33,821 bases of DNA from Flavobacteriaceae bacterium UBA2765 (GCA_002352665.1 DEIV01000114.1:1-33821), one strand, 5' to 3'. Shown: positions 15,495 to 23,293, counted from the stretch's first letter. The notes: a model not told the origin generated them from the letters alone. Numbers and translations are program-made.

Positions 15495-16571
15495 CTAGTC
15501 TTTAGATTCTAATTTATCAAGTCTTGATTGTAATTCAAGAAGTTTTTGATTTAGTAATTCTAATTTCTTTATCTTTTTTTCTTGAGCAATAGTATACAGC
15601 GTTAATTCCTCAATTTTCTTAAGAAGATTCATATCCATTTCAGCTTGCATAATACCTTTTTTCTGAAATTCCTTTGCTGATGGCATTTCAGGAAGGTGAT
15701 TATTTTCTTTTATAAATTGCTCTACTTCTGCGATAGTTTTTAGATTATAACCACTTCTAAAAACATAATCAGGAGCTAGAACGCTTAAGTCTATTTTCAC
15801 TTCTTTTGCATGAATTTTACCATTTACCGTTAACTCCATATCTGGATTTGTCGTATTTATTCCTATTTTCCCTTCTTTACAATATATTGTTTCGCAGAAA
15901 TTAGTTACTCCACCTGTTTCGCTAGAAGTGTAAACACTTTGTACTTCTTCTTGCGACAGTACCCTATCAAATATCATAAAATCATCTATACTTCCTCTAA
16001 AATCAGAACCATAATTTGATAAAAATTTTCTTCCAATCCCTAAGTACGTTGACCATTGAAAATTCATATTTTGTGATGCGTTTGGGGAACCATTCAAATA
16101 ACCAATAACATTTTTGTTTGAGTCAATAGTTACACAAATAAAAGACCATTCTGATTGAATGGCTGATGTATAACCTGAAATAACAGTTTTCCAAGGTGAC
16201 CATAGTTGTATTACTTCATTTCCATATCTGATGCCAAAGCCAGTAGTACTTCCATCTAAACTAGAAACTATCCTCATATCATTAAAAATACCGTCTGGTT
16301 TAATCCAAAAGGCTATAGTTACTTCAGAAAATTGAGGAGATAAAATCTCAATATAATCACCATTGCCATCAAAATAGTATGCTGTGTTTTCTTCACCATC
16401 TTTACCTATGATACCGCTTACATCTCCATAAACAACTCCATTATTATTTCCTTGAGTATCAATTGCATTATTATCGAAAGACCAATAATTTGTTAACCCG
16501 CTAATTGTAGTTTGAGCATGGACATTTATACCTAATAATAATATCCATAAAAATAATTTAACTTTTTTCAT
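15495..16571 (-). CDS. Exported LamG-domain protein with coiled-coil tail
   Basis: The 358-residue product has a signal peptide (KVKLFLWILLLGINVHAQ, cleavage near residue 19), then a LamG/concanavalin-like lectin domain (about 25-215): YWSFDNNAIDTQGNNNG, YYFDGNGDYIEI, WSFICVTID, FRGSIDDFMIFDRVLSQEEVQ. Residues 225-300 form the 'GKIGINTTNPDMELTVNGKI ... FIKENNHLPEMPSA' module found at the ends of many Bacteroidetes surface and tail-fibre-like proteins. The end is a heptad coiled coil (MNLLKKIEELTLYTIAQEKKIKKLE). It is probably a surface or secreted adhesin. It stands alone between REP-like elements A and B in the island, so it may be cargo. Confidence 0.82.
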   Translation of the reverse strand: MKKVKLFLWILLLGINVHAQTTISGLTNYWSFDNNAIDTQGNNNGVVYGDVSGIIGKDGEENTAYYFDGNGDYIEILSPQFSEVTIAFWIKPDGIFNDMRIVSSLDGSTTGFGIRYGNEVIQLWSPWKTVISGYTSAIQSEWSFICVTIDSNKNVIGYLNGSPNASQNMNFQWSTYLGIGRKFLSNYGSDFRGSIDDFMIFDRVLSQEEVQSVYTSSETGGVTNFCETIYCKEGKIGINTTNPDMELTVNGKIHAKEVKIDLSVLAPDYVFRSGYNLKTIAEVEQFIKENNHLPEMPSAKEFQKKGIMQAEMDMNLLKKIEELTLYTIAQEKKIKKLELLNQKLLELQSRLDKLESKD

Positions 16572-16634
16572 TTATTTAAATTTACTGCCTGTAACTTGGG
16601 CTGATTATTTTTAACTCGCTAGTTGTGAGTGAGT

Positions 16635-16695
16635 AGTCAGGGGACATTCGCACAGCGTACAGATTTATATTTGTTTTTCACTTCGCCGAGCAGGC
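16635..16695 (+). repeat. REP-like element B
   Basis: A 22-bp stretch (16635-16656, ending in ACATTCGCACAGC) is identical to 27445-27466. CTTCGCCGAGCAGGC follows at 16681-16695, as in element A. It lies in the 160-bp gap between the LamG gene and the small membrane protein gene. Confidence 0.7.
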
Positions 16696-16731
16696 ATCTC
16701 CAATAGAACCATTAGATTTGTCGTAAACCCG

Positions 16732-17088
16732 TCAGTTTACCATATTCAAACTTCTAACATATTTTAACATATAAAATAAGAATAAAAAATCTACAATAAG
16801 GAACATTAATGTAAAAATATAATTCCATTTAGATAATTTATAATTTATAACTAATAATTTATTATCTTTAAATTTTTTATAGTAAATAATCAAAACGAAG
16901 AATAACAGAAATACGAAAAATATCATAATCGCTAGATGTACTTTAATGAATAACATTGATAGCGTTAAGATATTAATGCTTATTAAAAAACTAAGAATCA
17001 GAATTGGTAAATAAAACCAATCATTTTCTCTATTGGAAAACTTAATATATAATTTAGAAATAATAACAAAAAAAACATTTAAATTCAT
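16732..17088 (-). CDS. Small membrane protein, candidate immunity protein for the Rhs tip
   Basis: I recognise no family. The 118-residue protein has four probable membrane segments: about 3-15 (weak), 25-48 (FYLPILILSFLISINILTLSML), 50-70 (VHLAIMIFFVFLLFFVLIIYY) and 88-110 (WNYIFTLMFLIVDFLFLFYML). Its ATG overlaps the stop of the Rhs fragment by 4 bp, so the two are translationally coupled. A gene directly after an Rhs C-terminal tip is usually the cognate immunity gene. A membrane immunity protein would fit a toxin acting on the inner membrane, and the Rhs tip does contain glycine-rich hydrophobic stretches. The role is inferred from position. Confidence 0.6.
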   Translation of the reverse strand: MNLNVFFVIISKLYIKFSNRENDWFYLPILILSFLISINILTLSMLFIKVHLAIMIFFVFLLFFVLIIYYKKFKDNKLLVINYKLSKWNYIFTLMFLIVDFLFLFYMLKYVRSLNMVN

Positions 17089-18329
17089 TTCACCTTAATA
17101 TTTAAATTCTTATGAATGTTGAGATTGACCTTTATATTGTCCTTTCTAATAAAGTCGTCTTTGTAAACATCATATCTTTCGAATGGCAATAAGTACATAT
17201 TCCTACTATCTCTTAAAACAATGAAATAAAAGGCCGAGACACCAGCACCTATAGGACCAATAAAGCCGACCCCAGTCATAACGATATCTACTGCAAACTG
17301 TTCTCCAGAAATTATTCCTTCGGAAAATTCAACATAAGAAATTATTCCGCCCCCAACACTTCCAACATATCCCAAATACTTTACACCACCCCTTAACGCA
17401 TTTAGTGTAGCTCTTAACTCTGTATCTACAATTCTCAATTCTCCTTTATAGTTTGAAGCAGTTCTTAAATAATCATCAAAATTTTGAGGTTTAAAATTAA
17501 CAACATCATCTATTTGATTCAAAGTTTTACCTGTATTTATTACATATGATCTATTAGCGAGTGACTTACTAATTGCCCTCTCAAAATTAGCAGTACCAAA
17601 TCCACCAATCGCTAGTCCAGTACCTAAATCGTTCAATAACCTAGAATAATCTGTTAAGAAAACATCTGAAGAAGCAAAAGCGTTTGTATCCCAACCACTT
17701 TCTCCAAAAGTCCATTCCACGCCATCATAATCCGTGAAAACATCTCCAAGTGCTCCATCTGGACAAGGATTTCCGAACTCATCCCAGCATCCTCCATCAG
17801 GATCAACACCATTTATAGGGTTATTCCCCATTCCTAAATAAGGCGAATGAAATTGTCTTGCAGGATCTGTCGTCAACCACCTCCCAATTCTACTATCCCA
17901 AAGGCGTAATTGAAAAGCTTCCTTCCCGGTTTCAGGGTCTTTTTCTTGCCCTTGAAAGGCATAACGGTATAATTCGCCGCCCACAGTCTGCCTTCCCGGC
18001 ATAGGCATACCGAATGAAAAGTAATCTAATGCATTTTTTTTCTGCACTTGACCGTTTTTTCTATGTACGACCTGTAGAAAGTTGTTTTTTTGATATGTAA
18101 GCTGTTGACATCCCATTATATGCACACAATATATAACCTTTTGATTAATTCCACGCTCCAAAAATCCAGTTTTCTCGTACCTCAAAAGCTTCTGTATTTT
18201 CTCCGCTTTCCTTTCCTCGATATTTAACATAAAACGGGTTATAATACAGTCGCTTAAATCCGAACCGAAGCCCAAACTGTAAGTTATAACCAGTTTTATG
18301 TTAAATACTCCCTTTCTCATTTCTTCCAT
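17085..18329 (-). CDS. 5'-truncated Rhs protein (orphan core plus toxin-like tip)
   Basis: Residues 102-165 are the end of an Rhs core: FGMPMPGRQTVGGELYRYAFQ, DPETGKEAFQLRLWDSRIGRWLTTDP, GMGNNPINGVDPDGG. No YD-repeat precedes them. Residues 1-100 are unrelated and largely encoded by the long inverted repeat at 18130-18905, so true rhs sequence begins near 18030 and the gene is an orphan 3' fragment. Residues 175-414 are the variable tip, with glycine-rich hydrophobic segments (YLGYVGSVGGGIISYVEF, VDIVMTGVGFIGPIGAGVSAFYFIVL) suggesting a membrane-active toxin; no nuclease motif seen. In Rhs biology such displaced tips can be swapped onto a full-length rhs by recombination. It overlaps the candidate immunity gene by 4 bp. 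Confidence 0.7.
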   Translation of the reverse strand: MEEMRKGVFNIKLVITYSLGFGSDLSDCIITRFMLNIEERKAEKIQKLLRYEKTGFLERGINQKVIYCVHIMGCQQLTYQKNNFLQVVHRKNGQVQKKNALDYFSFGMPMPGRQTVGGELYRYAFQGQEKDPETGKEAFQLRLWDSRIGRWLTTDPARQFHSPYLGMGNNPINGVDPDGGCWDEFGNPCPDGALGDVFTDYDGVEWTFGESGWDTNAFASSDVFLTDYSRLLNDLGTGLAIGGFGTANFERAISKSLANRSYVINTGKTLNQIDDVVNFKPQNFDDYLRTASNYKGELRIVDTELRATLNALRGGVKYLGYVGSVGGGIISYVEFSEGIISGEQFAVDIVMTGVGFIGPIGAGVSAFYFIVLRDSRNMYLLPFERYDVYKDDFIRKDNIKVNLNIHKNLNIKVK

Positions 18330-18905
18330 CGCTTTTGCTTACTCGGATGAAGAACAAGTCATTTTAAAAAGCAACGAAAATCCGCCACATTTACAGCCTC
18401 TTTTTCGTTACTTTTCAAAACGTTCAATAGCAGTAAAACGTTTTATTATTAGTTGAAAAAGAGGTCGCTGATGCGTGGATTTTCAACTAATAATAAAATG
18501 ATAGAGGTTTTGCGACGATTGAGCAAAATAATTATGGTTCGTAGTGCGTTGGCAGTAGCGATGGCAAAAAGCGTTGGAGAAGTCCGCAATTTTACATAAT
18601 AGCAGTTATAACTTACAAAATAAATTAAAACTGCGACCTGTCCGCCTTTCGGCGGGAGCAAACCAATAAAAGCATTTAGTATTATAACTACTATTATGTA
18701 ACTTTGCTTTGGGTGGTTTTTATGGCGGATTTTTTGTTTTTGAGCGTTGGCACAACTGTTTGTAATTGTGAGGCACAAGCAAATGCAAAGTGTTGTTTTC
18801 GCTTTGGATACAAAAAATATGACTTAAAAACTACAGAAGTGTGGCGAGCGGAACAAAACAAAAAACAGAGGCTTTTGAGGAACGAAAAAACTGGGTTTTG
18901 TTTTG
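18130..18905. repeat. ~770-bp imperfect inverted repeat, no supported gene between 18330 and 18913
   Basis: Two diverged copies of one repeat face each other about a centre near 18470. Matching landmarks are: GCTTTTGAGG..ACGA.AAAACTGG (18163-18190 reverse, 18871-18898 forward), GCTTCGG/GCTTTGG, GTTATAACTTAC (18279-18290 reverse, 18607-18618 forward), CCATCGCTTTTGC/CCAACGCTTTTTGC, and a perfect 19-bp stem at the centre. The right arm carries about 180 extra bp including a CCGCC-tttc-GGCGG palindrome at 18642-18655. Open frames crossing it look like chance readings. Part of the left arm supplies the artificial N-terminus of the Rhs fragment. Confidence 0.6.
18441..18498. repeat. Perfect 19-bp inverted repeat at the centre of the long repeat
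   Basis: 18441-18459 (TTTTATTATTAGTTGAAAA) is the exact complement of 18480-18498, with a 20-nt spacer. It forms the tip of the larger inverted repeat and could extrude as a cruciform or, if transcribed, fold into a long hairpin RNA. Confidence 0.75.
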
Positions 18906-18913
18906 TGGGGATT

Positions 18914-19447
18914 TTAATCTTTTTTATAGCCTATTTTCTTTCTATTTTCCTGTTCTAATTCTTGCTTTTTTATTTCTTCAAATTGTTTGATATATTCAAA
19001 AATCAACATTATTTGGTCTTCGTTCGATGATACTTTTCCTTCAATTTCTTGCATCTTTAAAAGTAAGTCCTTATGTGTTAAAAGCATTCCTTTTATTTGA
19101 GTATAAACTCGCATAATTTTAATATTTACAGCAATCGCTCTTTCACTATTTAAAATACTTGATAACATTAAAACTCCGTGTTCAGTAAATACATAAGGTA
19201 ACTTTCTACGTCCACCCCAACTTGATGTCGCAAATTGCGACTTCAAGTTTTCCCATTCTTCCTTTGTTAATCTAAACATAAAATCTTTAGGAAAACGGTC
19301 TATATTTCTTTTTATTCGCTCATTTAATCTTCTTGTTTCAACTTGGTAAAGTTCGGCTAAATCACTATCTAACATTACATTTTGCTCTCTAATGTTATAA
19401 ATTTTACTTGTGATTATTTCGTTTGGAATACTGATTTCTTTACTCAT
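18914..19447 (-). CDS. ORF6N-domain DNA-binding protein
   Basis: The 177-residue protein has an ORF6N (KilA-N-related) domain in residues 8-100: IYNIREQNVMLDSDLAELYQVETRRLNERIKRNIDRFP, FRLTKEEWENLKSQ, SSWGGRRKLPYVFTEHGVLMLSSIL. A C-terminal coiled coil follows (LLTHKDLLLKMQEIEGKVSSNEDQ ... EQENRKKIG). ORF6N proteins occur in phages and mobile elements as putative DNA-binding antirepressor-like regulators. Two palindromes lie in its upstream region (19489-19538) and a third, related one within its own coding sequence (19221-19247), suggesting autoregulation. It lies downstream of the recombinase pair and on the same strand, separated by 90 bp containing those palindromes. Confidence 0.88.
   Translation of the reverse strand: MSKEISIPNEIITSKIYNIREQNVMLDSDLAELYQVETRRLNERIKRNIDRFPKDFMFRLTKEEWENLKSQFATSSWGGRRKLPYVFTEHGVLMLSSILNSERAIAVNIKIMRVYTQIKGMLLTHKDLLLKMQEIEGKVSSNEDQIMLIFEYIKQFEEIKKQELEQENRKKIGYKKD
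19221..19247. promoter_or_regulatory. Palindrome inside the ORF6N gene
   Basis: CTTGATGTCGCAA-a-TTGCGACTTCAAG, with one mismatch in 13-bp arms. The core TCGCAA.TTGCGA is shared with the palindrome at 19518-19538. It encodes the LKSQFATSS part of the ORF6N domain, so coding constraint may explain part of it. Confidence 0.5.
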
Positions 19448-19488
19448 TTTTAATTTTATTTTGGATTGTAAAAATAGTTTATTTATTA

Positions 19489-19538
19489 GAGGTCACAAAT
19501 TGTGACCTCCAAAATTGGGTGTCGCAATTTGCGATACC
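19489..19538. promoter_or_regulatory. Two palindromic operator-like sites upstream of ORF6N
   Basis: Site 1 (19489-19509) is a perfect palindrome GAGGTCACAA-a-TTGTGACCTC; site 2 (19518-19538) is GGTGTCGCAA-t-TTGCGATACC with one mismatch, and overlaps the last codon of the recombinase gene. Centres are 29 bp apart. A weak -7 box (TATTTTTA on the reverse strand, 19469-19476) puts site 1 over the -33 region of the ORF6N promoter. Binding by the ORF6N protein itself is inferred. Confidence 0.55.
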
Positions 19539-20542
19539 TAAATTATTGGATGATACTTATTAATATCTTCTTGTAAATCTTCTAAGTCATTGATTAAATA
19601 GTTTTCTGTTGAACTTACATAACGATGTCCTGCAAAATATTGGGCTTCTCGAAGATTGTAATTCTTTAGCCAATTTGTGATTACTGAAGCTCGTATTTGT
19701 TTTACACTTTTTACTTGTTTGTTTTGTTTGTGTAATTGTTGCATTAATTTACTCATTACATTTCCAAGATGATAACTACTTCCTTGACTTATAAAAAATA
19801 GATCTGTTTCTTTCTTTGTTTCGCTTAAAATTGTTTGCCTCACTTGCAAAGTGTATTCCATAATATCCAAGATTTGATGTGCTTCTAATTTTAAAGTTCT
19901 TTCGTTACTTCTTCTGCCTCCGTTTATAAATATTTTTCCTTCTCTTAACTTGATGTCTTTTGTGGTTAGTCGTTGTATTTCACTTGTGTTTAATCCTTGA
20001 TAAATTAATAGACTTATAATAATTTCATTCCGTTTTTTAGACAAGCTTATTTTGGATTGGTTTCCTGCCTTCGCAGGAACAAGCTTATAATCAAAGTATA
20101 TTTTTTCCAATTCTTGTTTGCTTAAAATGTTGTGTAATATGCTTCGCTTTATACCTTTTATTTGGACGTTTAATGTTGGGTTTTCTGCTACAAAACCTAA
20201 TTCTTGTAAGTAGTTATAATATTGCTTTAAACTTGCTAAAACAGTTTGTATTGTGATTTGTTTTACCTTTCCTTTTTTGCTTTGTATGTAGTGCGTAATA
20301 TCATTATAACTAACTGCTTCTTCTGTAATATTCTCTTTATTTAACCATTTTTTAAATAATTGAACATCCTTTAAATAACGTTCTCCACTTTTAATACTAT
20401 AGCCTTTTTGTAATAGATATTTGATAAATTCTAGTTGGTCTTTTTCATTTTGTAATCGCTGTAACAGTTCCAGTTCTGCATCCTCTGTAACTTTCTTTTT
20501 ACGTGTTCTGCTGTCTTTTGTTTTCCCTAATTTAATTGCCAT
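19538..20542 (-). CDS. Tyrosine recombinase with degenerate active site (second of pair)
   Basis: The 334-residue protein has a SAM-like core-binding domain (about 38-120) and a phage-integrase catalytic domain (138-320). The nucleophile is present (TENYLIND, Tyr315), as are the third-box Arg284 and His306 (AGHRYV). However, the box I arginine of 'GLR' is Asn185 (YQGLNTSEI), and the His of HxxR is Lys281. It may be a structural partner of the first recombinase, which has a complete site, or use a different arginine. Residues 154-160 (LVPAKAG) are encoded by a palindromic repeat. Its start overlaps the first recombinase gene by 11 bp. Confidence 0.85.
   Translation of the reverse strand: MAIKLGKTKDSRTRKKKVTEDAELELLQRLQNEKDQLEFIKYLLQKGYSIKSGERYLKDVQLFKKWLNKENITEEAVSYNDITHYIQSKKGKVKQITIQTVLASLKQYYNYLQELGFVAENPTLNVQIKGIKRSILHNILSKQELEKIYFDYKLVPAKAGNQSKISLSKKRNEIIISLLIYQGLNTSEIQRLTTKDIKLREGKIFINGGRRSNERTLKLEAHQILDIMEYTLQVRQTILSETKKETDLFFISQGSSYHLGNVMSKLMQQLHKQNKQVKSVKQIRASVITNWLKNYNLREAQYFAGHRYVSSTENYLINDLEDLQEDINKYHPII
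20062..20079. repeat. Palindrome within the recombinase gene, flanked by direct repeats
   Basis: TTCCTGC-cttc-GCAGGAA, encoding part of VPAKAG. The 9-mer ACAAGCTTA occurs on both sides (20041-20049 and 20079-20087), like a target duplication around an inserted repeat. The offset between the 9-mers is 38 bp, not a multiple of three, so simple insertion into a functional frame is not the whole story. Confidence 0.5.
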
Positions 20543-21563
20543 CTTCTTGATTTACTAAATGTGTATAAACTTGCGTAGATTCTAATGAGTTGTGTCCTAA
20601 AAACCTGCTAATATTCTCTAATGGCATTCCGTTGGCGAGTAAATGCGTAGCAATACTATGACGTAAAACGTGTAGTCTTACATTCTTTTTTTGTAGTGTA
20701 ATATCATCTGTTCTTTGTTGTAATATTTTTAAGCGTATAGACAGACTTTGTGCTGTTAATCTACTTCCTCTTTCATTAATAAAAAATGCAGCATCATTGA
20801 TGCTTTTTAATAATAAAGGTCGGGCATCATAAACATAGTCTTGTAGGTATTTTAAATTGGCTTTGTTTATTGGTACTAATCTTTCTTTATTGGCTTTTCC
20901 TTTTCTTACGTGTAGCGTGCCTCTCTCCCAATTTATATCATCAATGGTTAAGTGATAGCCTTCATTTCTTCGTAATCCACAACCATAAAACACCGTTAAC
21001 ATTGCACAATCTCGTAAGGCTATTGCTTCAAAAAAGTATTGTGGTTTTGTGTATTTTACGTTTTTAGGATAAAATCGTGTTGCTTTGTAAAGTTGCTGTA
21101 TTTCGGTTGTAGTTAGGGTTTCTATATGCTTGGTGTCGTCTGTTTCCCAGTCAATGTTTAGTTTAGGCAGGATTATCCTGCCGCTTTGACGTAAATACTC
21201 TGTAAATTTATAAAGTGCTTGTAAATGTTTGTTTAAACTTCCGTTGCTTAATGCTCCTCCTTTCCTGTCATTACTTCGTAATTTTAAGTTGTTATAATGT
21301 TCTTTGATTAACTGATTATCCAATTGATTGATGTTATTAATATTATTCTGTTCTAAAAAATAAAAGAGTTCTCGTATGTGATTTGGCAAGTTGTAAACCG
21401 TACTTTCTGCATAGCCTAAAACATCTAACCATTCTCTAAAACTCTTTTCGATGTATTGGAAGCTCTCGTTTTTAAGGATTAATTTTTTCATTGCACTTAT
21501 CCATTTTTTAGATTTGTTGCGATTTAGGTTTAAGTAATTGATTTTGTGATTACTATTTCGCAA
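20532..21563 (-). CDS. XerC/D-type tyrosine recombinase (first of pair)
   Basis: The catalytic set is complete: Arg198 (YGCGLRRNE), Lys223 (KGKANKER), His298 and Arg301 (LHVLRHSIATHLL), His324 (LGHNS) and Tyr333 (TQVYTH). The N-terminal SAM-like domain is about residues 35-125. The longest frame starts at 21563, but residues 1-24 look like read-through from the AT-rich gap; the ATG at 21491 (MKKLILKNESF) is the more natural start. It follows the ATPase gene by 34 bp and overlaps the second recombinase gene. Together these three genes look like one integration/transposition operon. A palindrome lies within the gene at 21166-21182. Confidence 0.9.
   Translation of the reverse strand: MRNSNHKINYLNLNRNKSKKWISAMKKLILKNESFQYIEKSFREWLDVLGYAESTVYNLPNHIRELFYFLEQNNINNINQLDNQLIKEHYNNLKLRSNDRKGGALSNGSLNKHLQALYKFTEYLRQSGRIILPKLNIDWETDDTKHIETLTTTEIQQLYKATRFYPKNVKYTKPQYFFEAIALRDCAMLTVFYGCGLRRNEGYHLTIDDINWERGTLHVRKGKANKERLVPINKANLKYLQDYVYDARPLLLKSINDAAFFINERGSRLTAQSLSIRLKILQQRTDDITLQKKNVRLHVLRHSIATHLLANGMPLENISRFLGHNSLESTQVYTHLVNQEDGN
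21166..21182. repeat. Palindrome within the first recombinase gene
   Basis: GGCAGGAT-t-ATCCTGCC, 8-bp perfect arms, encoding part of SGRIILPK. It shares the GCAGGA/TCCTGC core with the palindrome at 20062-20079 in the neighbouring gene, so both recombinase genes carry a copy of the same short repeat type. Confidence 0.5.
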
Positions 21564-21597
21564 AAAGAGTACTTGCGATTTAGTTGCGACTTGCGTT

Positions 21598-23151
21598 TTA
21601 TTTCTTCTTCATTTCGACTTCTCTCAATGCAAGTATATTCTGTAATGCCTTGTCTAATACGGTTTGTATATCCTTTTGTAGTTTATCGTAATCTTTGGAT
21701 ATTACCAGTTCAAAGGTGTAACTTCTGGTCTTTTTATTAGTGTTTCTTTTGATGTAACCTAATAGCTGTAAATGTTTGTGGTAGTTGCGTAACGTACTTT
21801 CTTTGATGCGTAATTGTGTTCTAATCTCTAATCCTGTAAATTCCTTTTTCTTTTTAGCTTTTAGATAGGTCTTGAGGGTTTCAAGGTAGTTTCTGCAACT
21901 TCCTGTTAACTCGTCACTTTTACGAAGCAAAACTTCCCTTAAAAGCATATTTGCATTTTCAATATCTTCTAATGTGGTTTCGATATATATTTCTCCTGTT
22001 TCCTTATCTGTTTGCTGTTCTCGTTGGTATTGATAGTAAAATGTAATGGCTTCTATAAACTGTAAATAATGGTTGTTGGTTCTTCTTGGTTTAAATACAG
22101 ACTGTGGAAGATTGAGTTTATTGGCAAAAGGATTTCTAATCGTTATTGGTTTTAAAACTCGCTGTGTATTTTGTAAAAATTCTTGTATTTCTTTTTGCTC
22201 GTAGGTATTGATTTCGCCAGCAGATAATTGTCTTTGATATTGCATTATTTTCTCGTCCTGCATTGTGCTTTCATCAAGATATATCAAAAAACTTCTATTG
22301 GCATTATCTTCATAAATATGTTCTTTGGTGGTACAACCTGCAACACAAACAGGACCTTCAACTACTAAATATTTGGTTTGGGTTTCGCCTTTGGTATTTT
22401 TACTTGCTATGGTTTTTACGATTCTTTTTTTGGTTTGTAATTCTCGTAATGGATAAAGCGCATTTTCTGCTCCGTCTAAATCTTCGATTAATATCACTTT
22501 GTTTTTAAGCTCCTGTTTTCCAAAATAATAAAAGGCATTTTCGGATAGAGTAGTGATGCTTACTCGTTCTTCTTCTGGAATGAGTTCGCCTACTTTTTCT
22601 TGTAAATGTGTTTTTCCTGTTCCGCTACTTCCTAAGCCTATAACGTGTAAAGGTTGTTCTCGTTTTCTGCTTGTAAAGATGATGTACATTAACAGTCGGT
22701 TTACTTCTTCTCCAATAACACCACTTTTACCAATCAATTCATTTGTCTTGCCTAATAGGTCTTTAGACCTTAAAAAGGTTTCGGCTTCTTCGATTTCTCC
22801 TAAATTGAGCTTCTTAAATTTTGGTTTTAGGTTTTCTTCTTTAGATTTTATTTCCTGTAAACGGTATTTTTCCAGTTCTTCCGTGAGTTCGCTTAAACTG
22901 GCTGATATTATTGATGTTCCTATTTCCAAGCGTTCTGCACATTTTCTTATAAACTTTTCCAGTTGTGTATCGTTATATAAATCGAGGTTATGTCTTACTG
23001 GTGGTCTGCTACTTTCTTGTAACTGTACTTTTAAGGTACTTCGCATTCTGTCCAATCCTTCTAACTTTATACCACCTAAAACTGTTAATTGTAGTAAATC
23101 GTTCTCGTAGATTAATTGGTCTGTGCTATCTGTTTGAAGTTTTATACCCAT
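21598..23151 (-). CDS. AAA-type ATPase of the recombination module
   Basis: The 517-residue protein has a P-loop at residues 174-181 (GSSGTGKT), a Walker B strand VILIEDLDG (about 219-227) and a possible arginine finger NANRSF (Arg286). The N-terminus (1-110) is a mixed domain, GGIKLEGLDRMRSTLKVQLQ, reminiscent of primase-associated regions. The C-terminus (about 430-485) looks like a winged helix (FTGLEIRTQLRIKESTLRNYHKHLQLLGYIKRN) for DNA binding. Homologues next to two tyrosine recombinases are often labelled primase-like, but I see no zinc finger or primase catalytic triad. It may load or remodel DNA for the recombinases. Divergent from the XRE regulator, which probably controls it. Confidence 0.7.
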   Translation of the reverse strand: MGIKLQTDSTDQLIYENDLLQLTVLGGIKLEGLDRMRSTLKVQLQESSRPPVRHNLDLYNDTQLEKFIRKCAERLEIGTSIISASLSELTEELEKYRLQEIKSKEENLKPKFKKLNLGEIEEAETFLRSKDLLGKTNELIGKSGVIGEEVNRLLMYIIFTSRKREQPLHVIGLGSSGTGKTHLQEKVGELIPEEERVSITTLSENAFYYFGKQELKNKVILIEDLDGAENALYPLRELQTKKRIVKTIASKNTKGETQTKYLVVEGPVCVAGCTTKEHIYEDNANRSFLIYLDESTMQDEKIMQYQRQLSAGEINTYEQKEIQEFLQNTQRVLKPITIRNPFANKLNLPQSVFKPRRTNNHYLQFIEAITFYYQYQREQQTDKETGEIYIETTLEDIENANMLLREVLLRKSDELTGSCRNYLETLKTYLKAKKKKEFTGLEIRTQLRIKESTLRNYHKHLQLLGYIKRNTNKKTRSYTFELVISKDYDKLQKDIQTVLDKALQNILALREVEMKKK

Positions 23152-23178
23152 TGTTTAAAATATTTGTTTGCCAATAAT

Positions 23179-23260
23179 TCTTGACAAATGTATACTTTTC
23201 TTTTCATTAAACAGTCAAAACAGCATTTCTTTTGTCAAGATATTTTAACTACTTTTGTCA
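23179..23260. promoter_or_regulatory. Divergent control region: paired -7 boxes overlapping TTTGTCA sites
   Basis: The reverse-strand -7 box TACATTTG (23185-23192) and the forward-strand -7 box TACTTTTG (23250-23257) both match TAnnTTTG, and each runs straight into TCA, giving TTTGTCA. A third TTTGTCAAGA lies at 23231-23240 and is the exact inverse of 23179-23188. A regulator binding TTTGTCA would cover both promoters. The XRE protein encoded at 23294 is the obvious candidate; this is inference. Confidence 0.5.
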
Positions 23261-23293
23261 TTAATCAATACAAACACTTGATTTTAGGTAAGT

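Noticed and set aside
15327..15512. A 61-residue forward frame with a signal-like start
   Set aside because: It runs antisense through the lipoprotein-gene remnant and REP element A; the reverse-strand reading explains the sequence better.
18449..18958. Two open frames (reverse 18449-18778, forward 18704-18958)
   Set aside because: Both cross the long inverted repeat and its palindromes; the forward one merely mirrors the artificial N-terminus of the Rhs fragment (shared ..KTGF.. reading), so they are chance frames of a repeat.
19538..21563. The recombinase pair as an integron integrase serving the cassette-like repeats at 0.5-5 kb
   Set aside because: They are 15 kb away within a different, self-contained module with its own ATPase and regulator; I saw no IntI-specific insertion and nothing links them to the repeats.
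22553..23110. A 185-residue forward frame
   Set aside because: Antisense to the ATPase gene, whose P-loop and Walker B motifs make the reverse strand the coding strand; the forward product has no sensible features.
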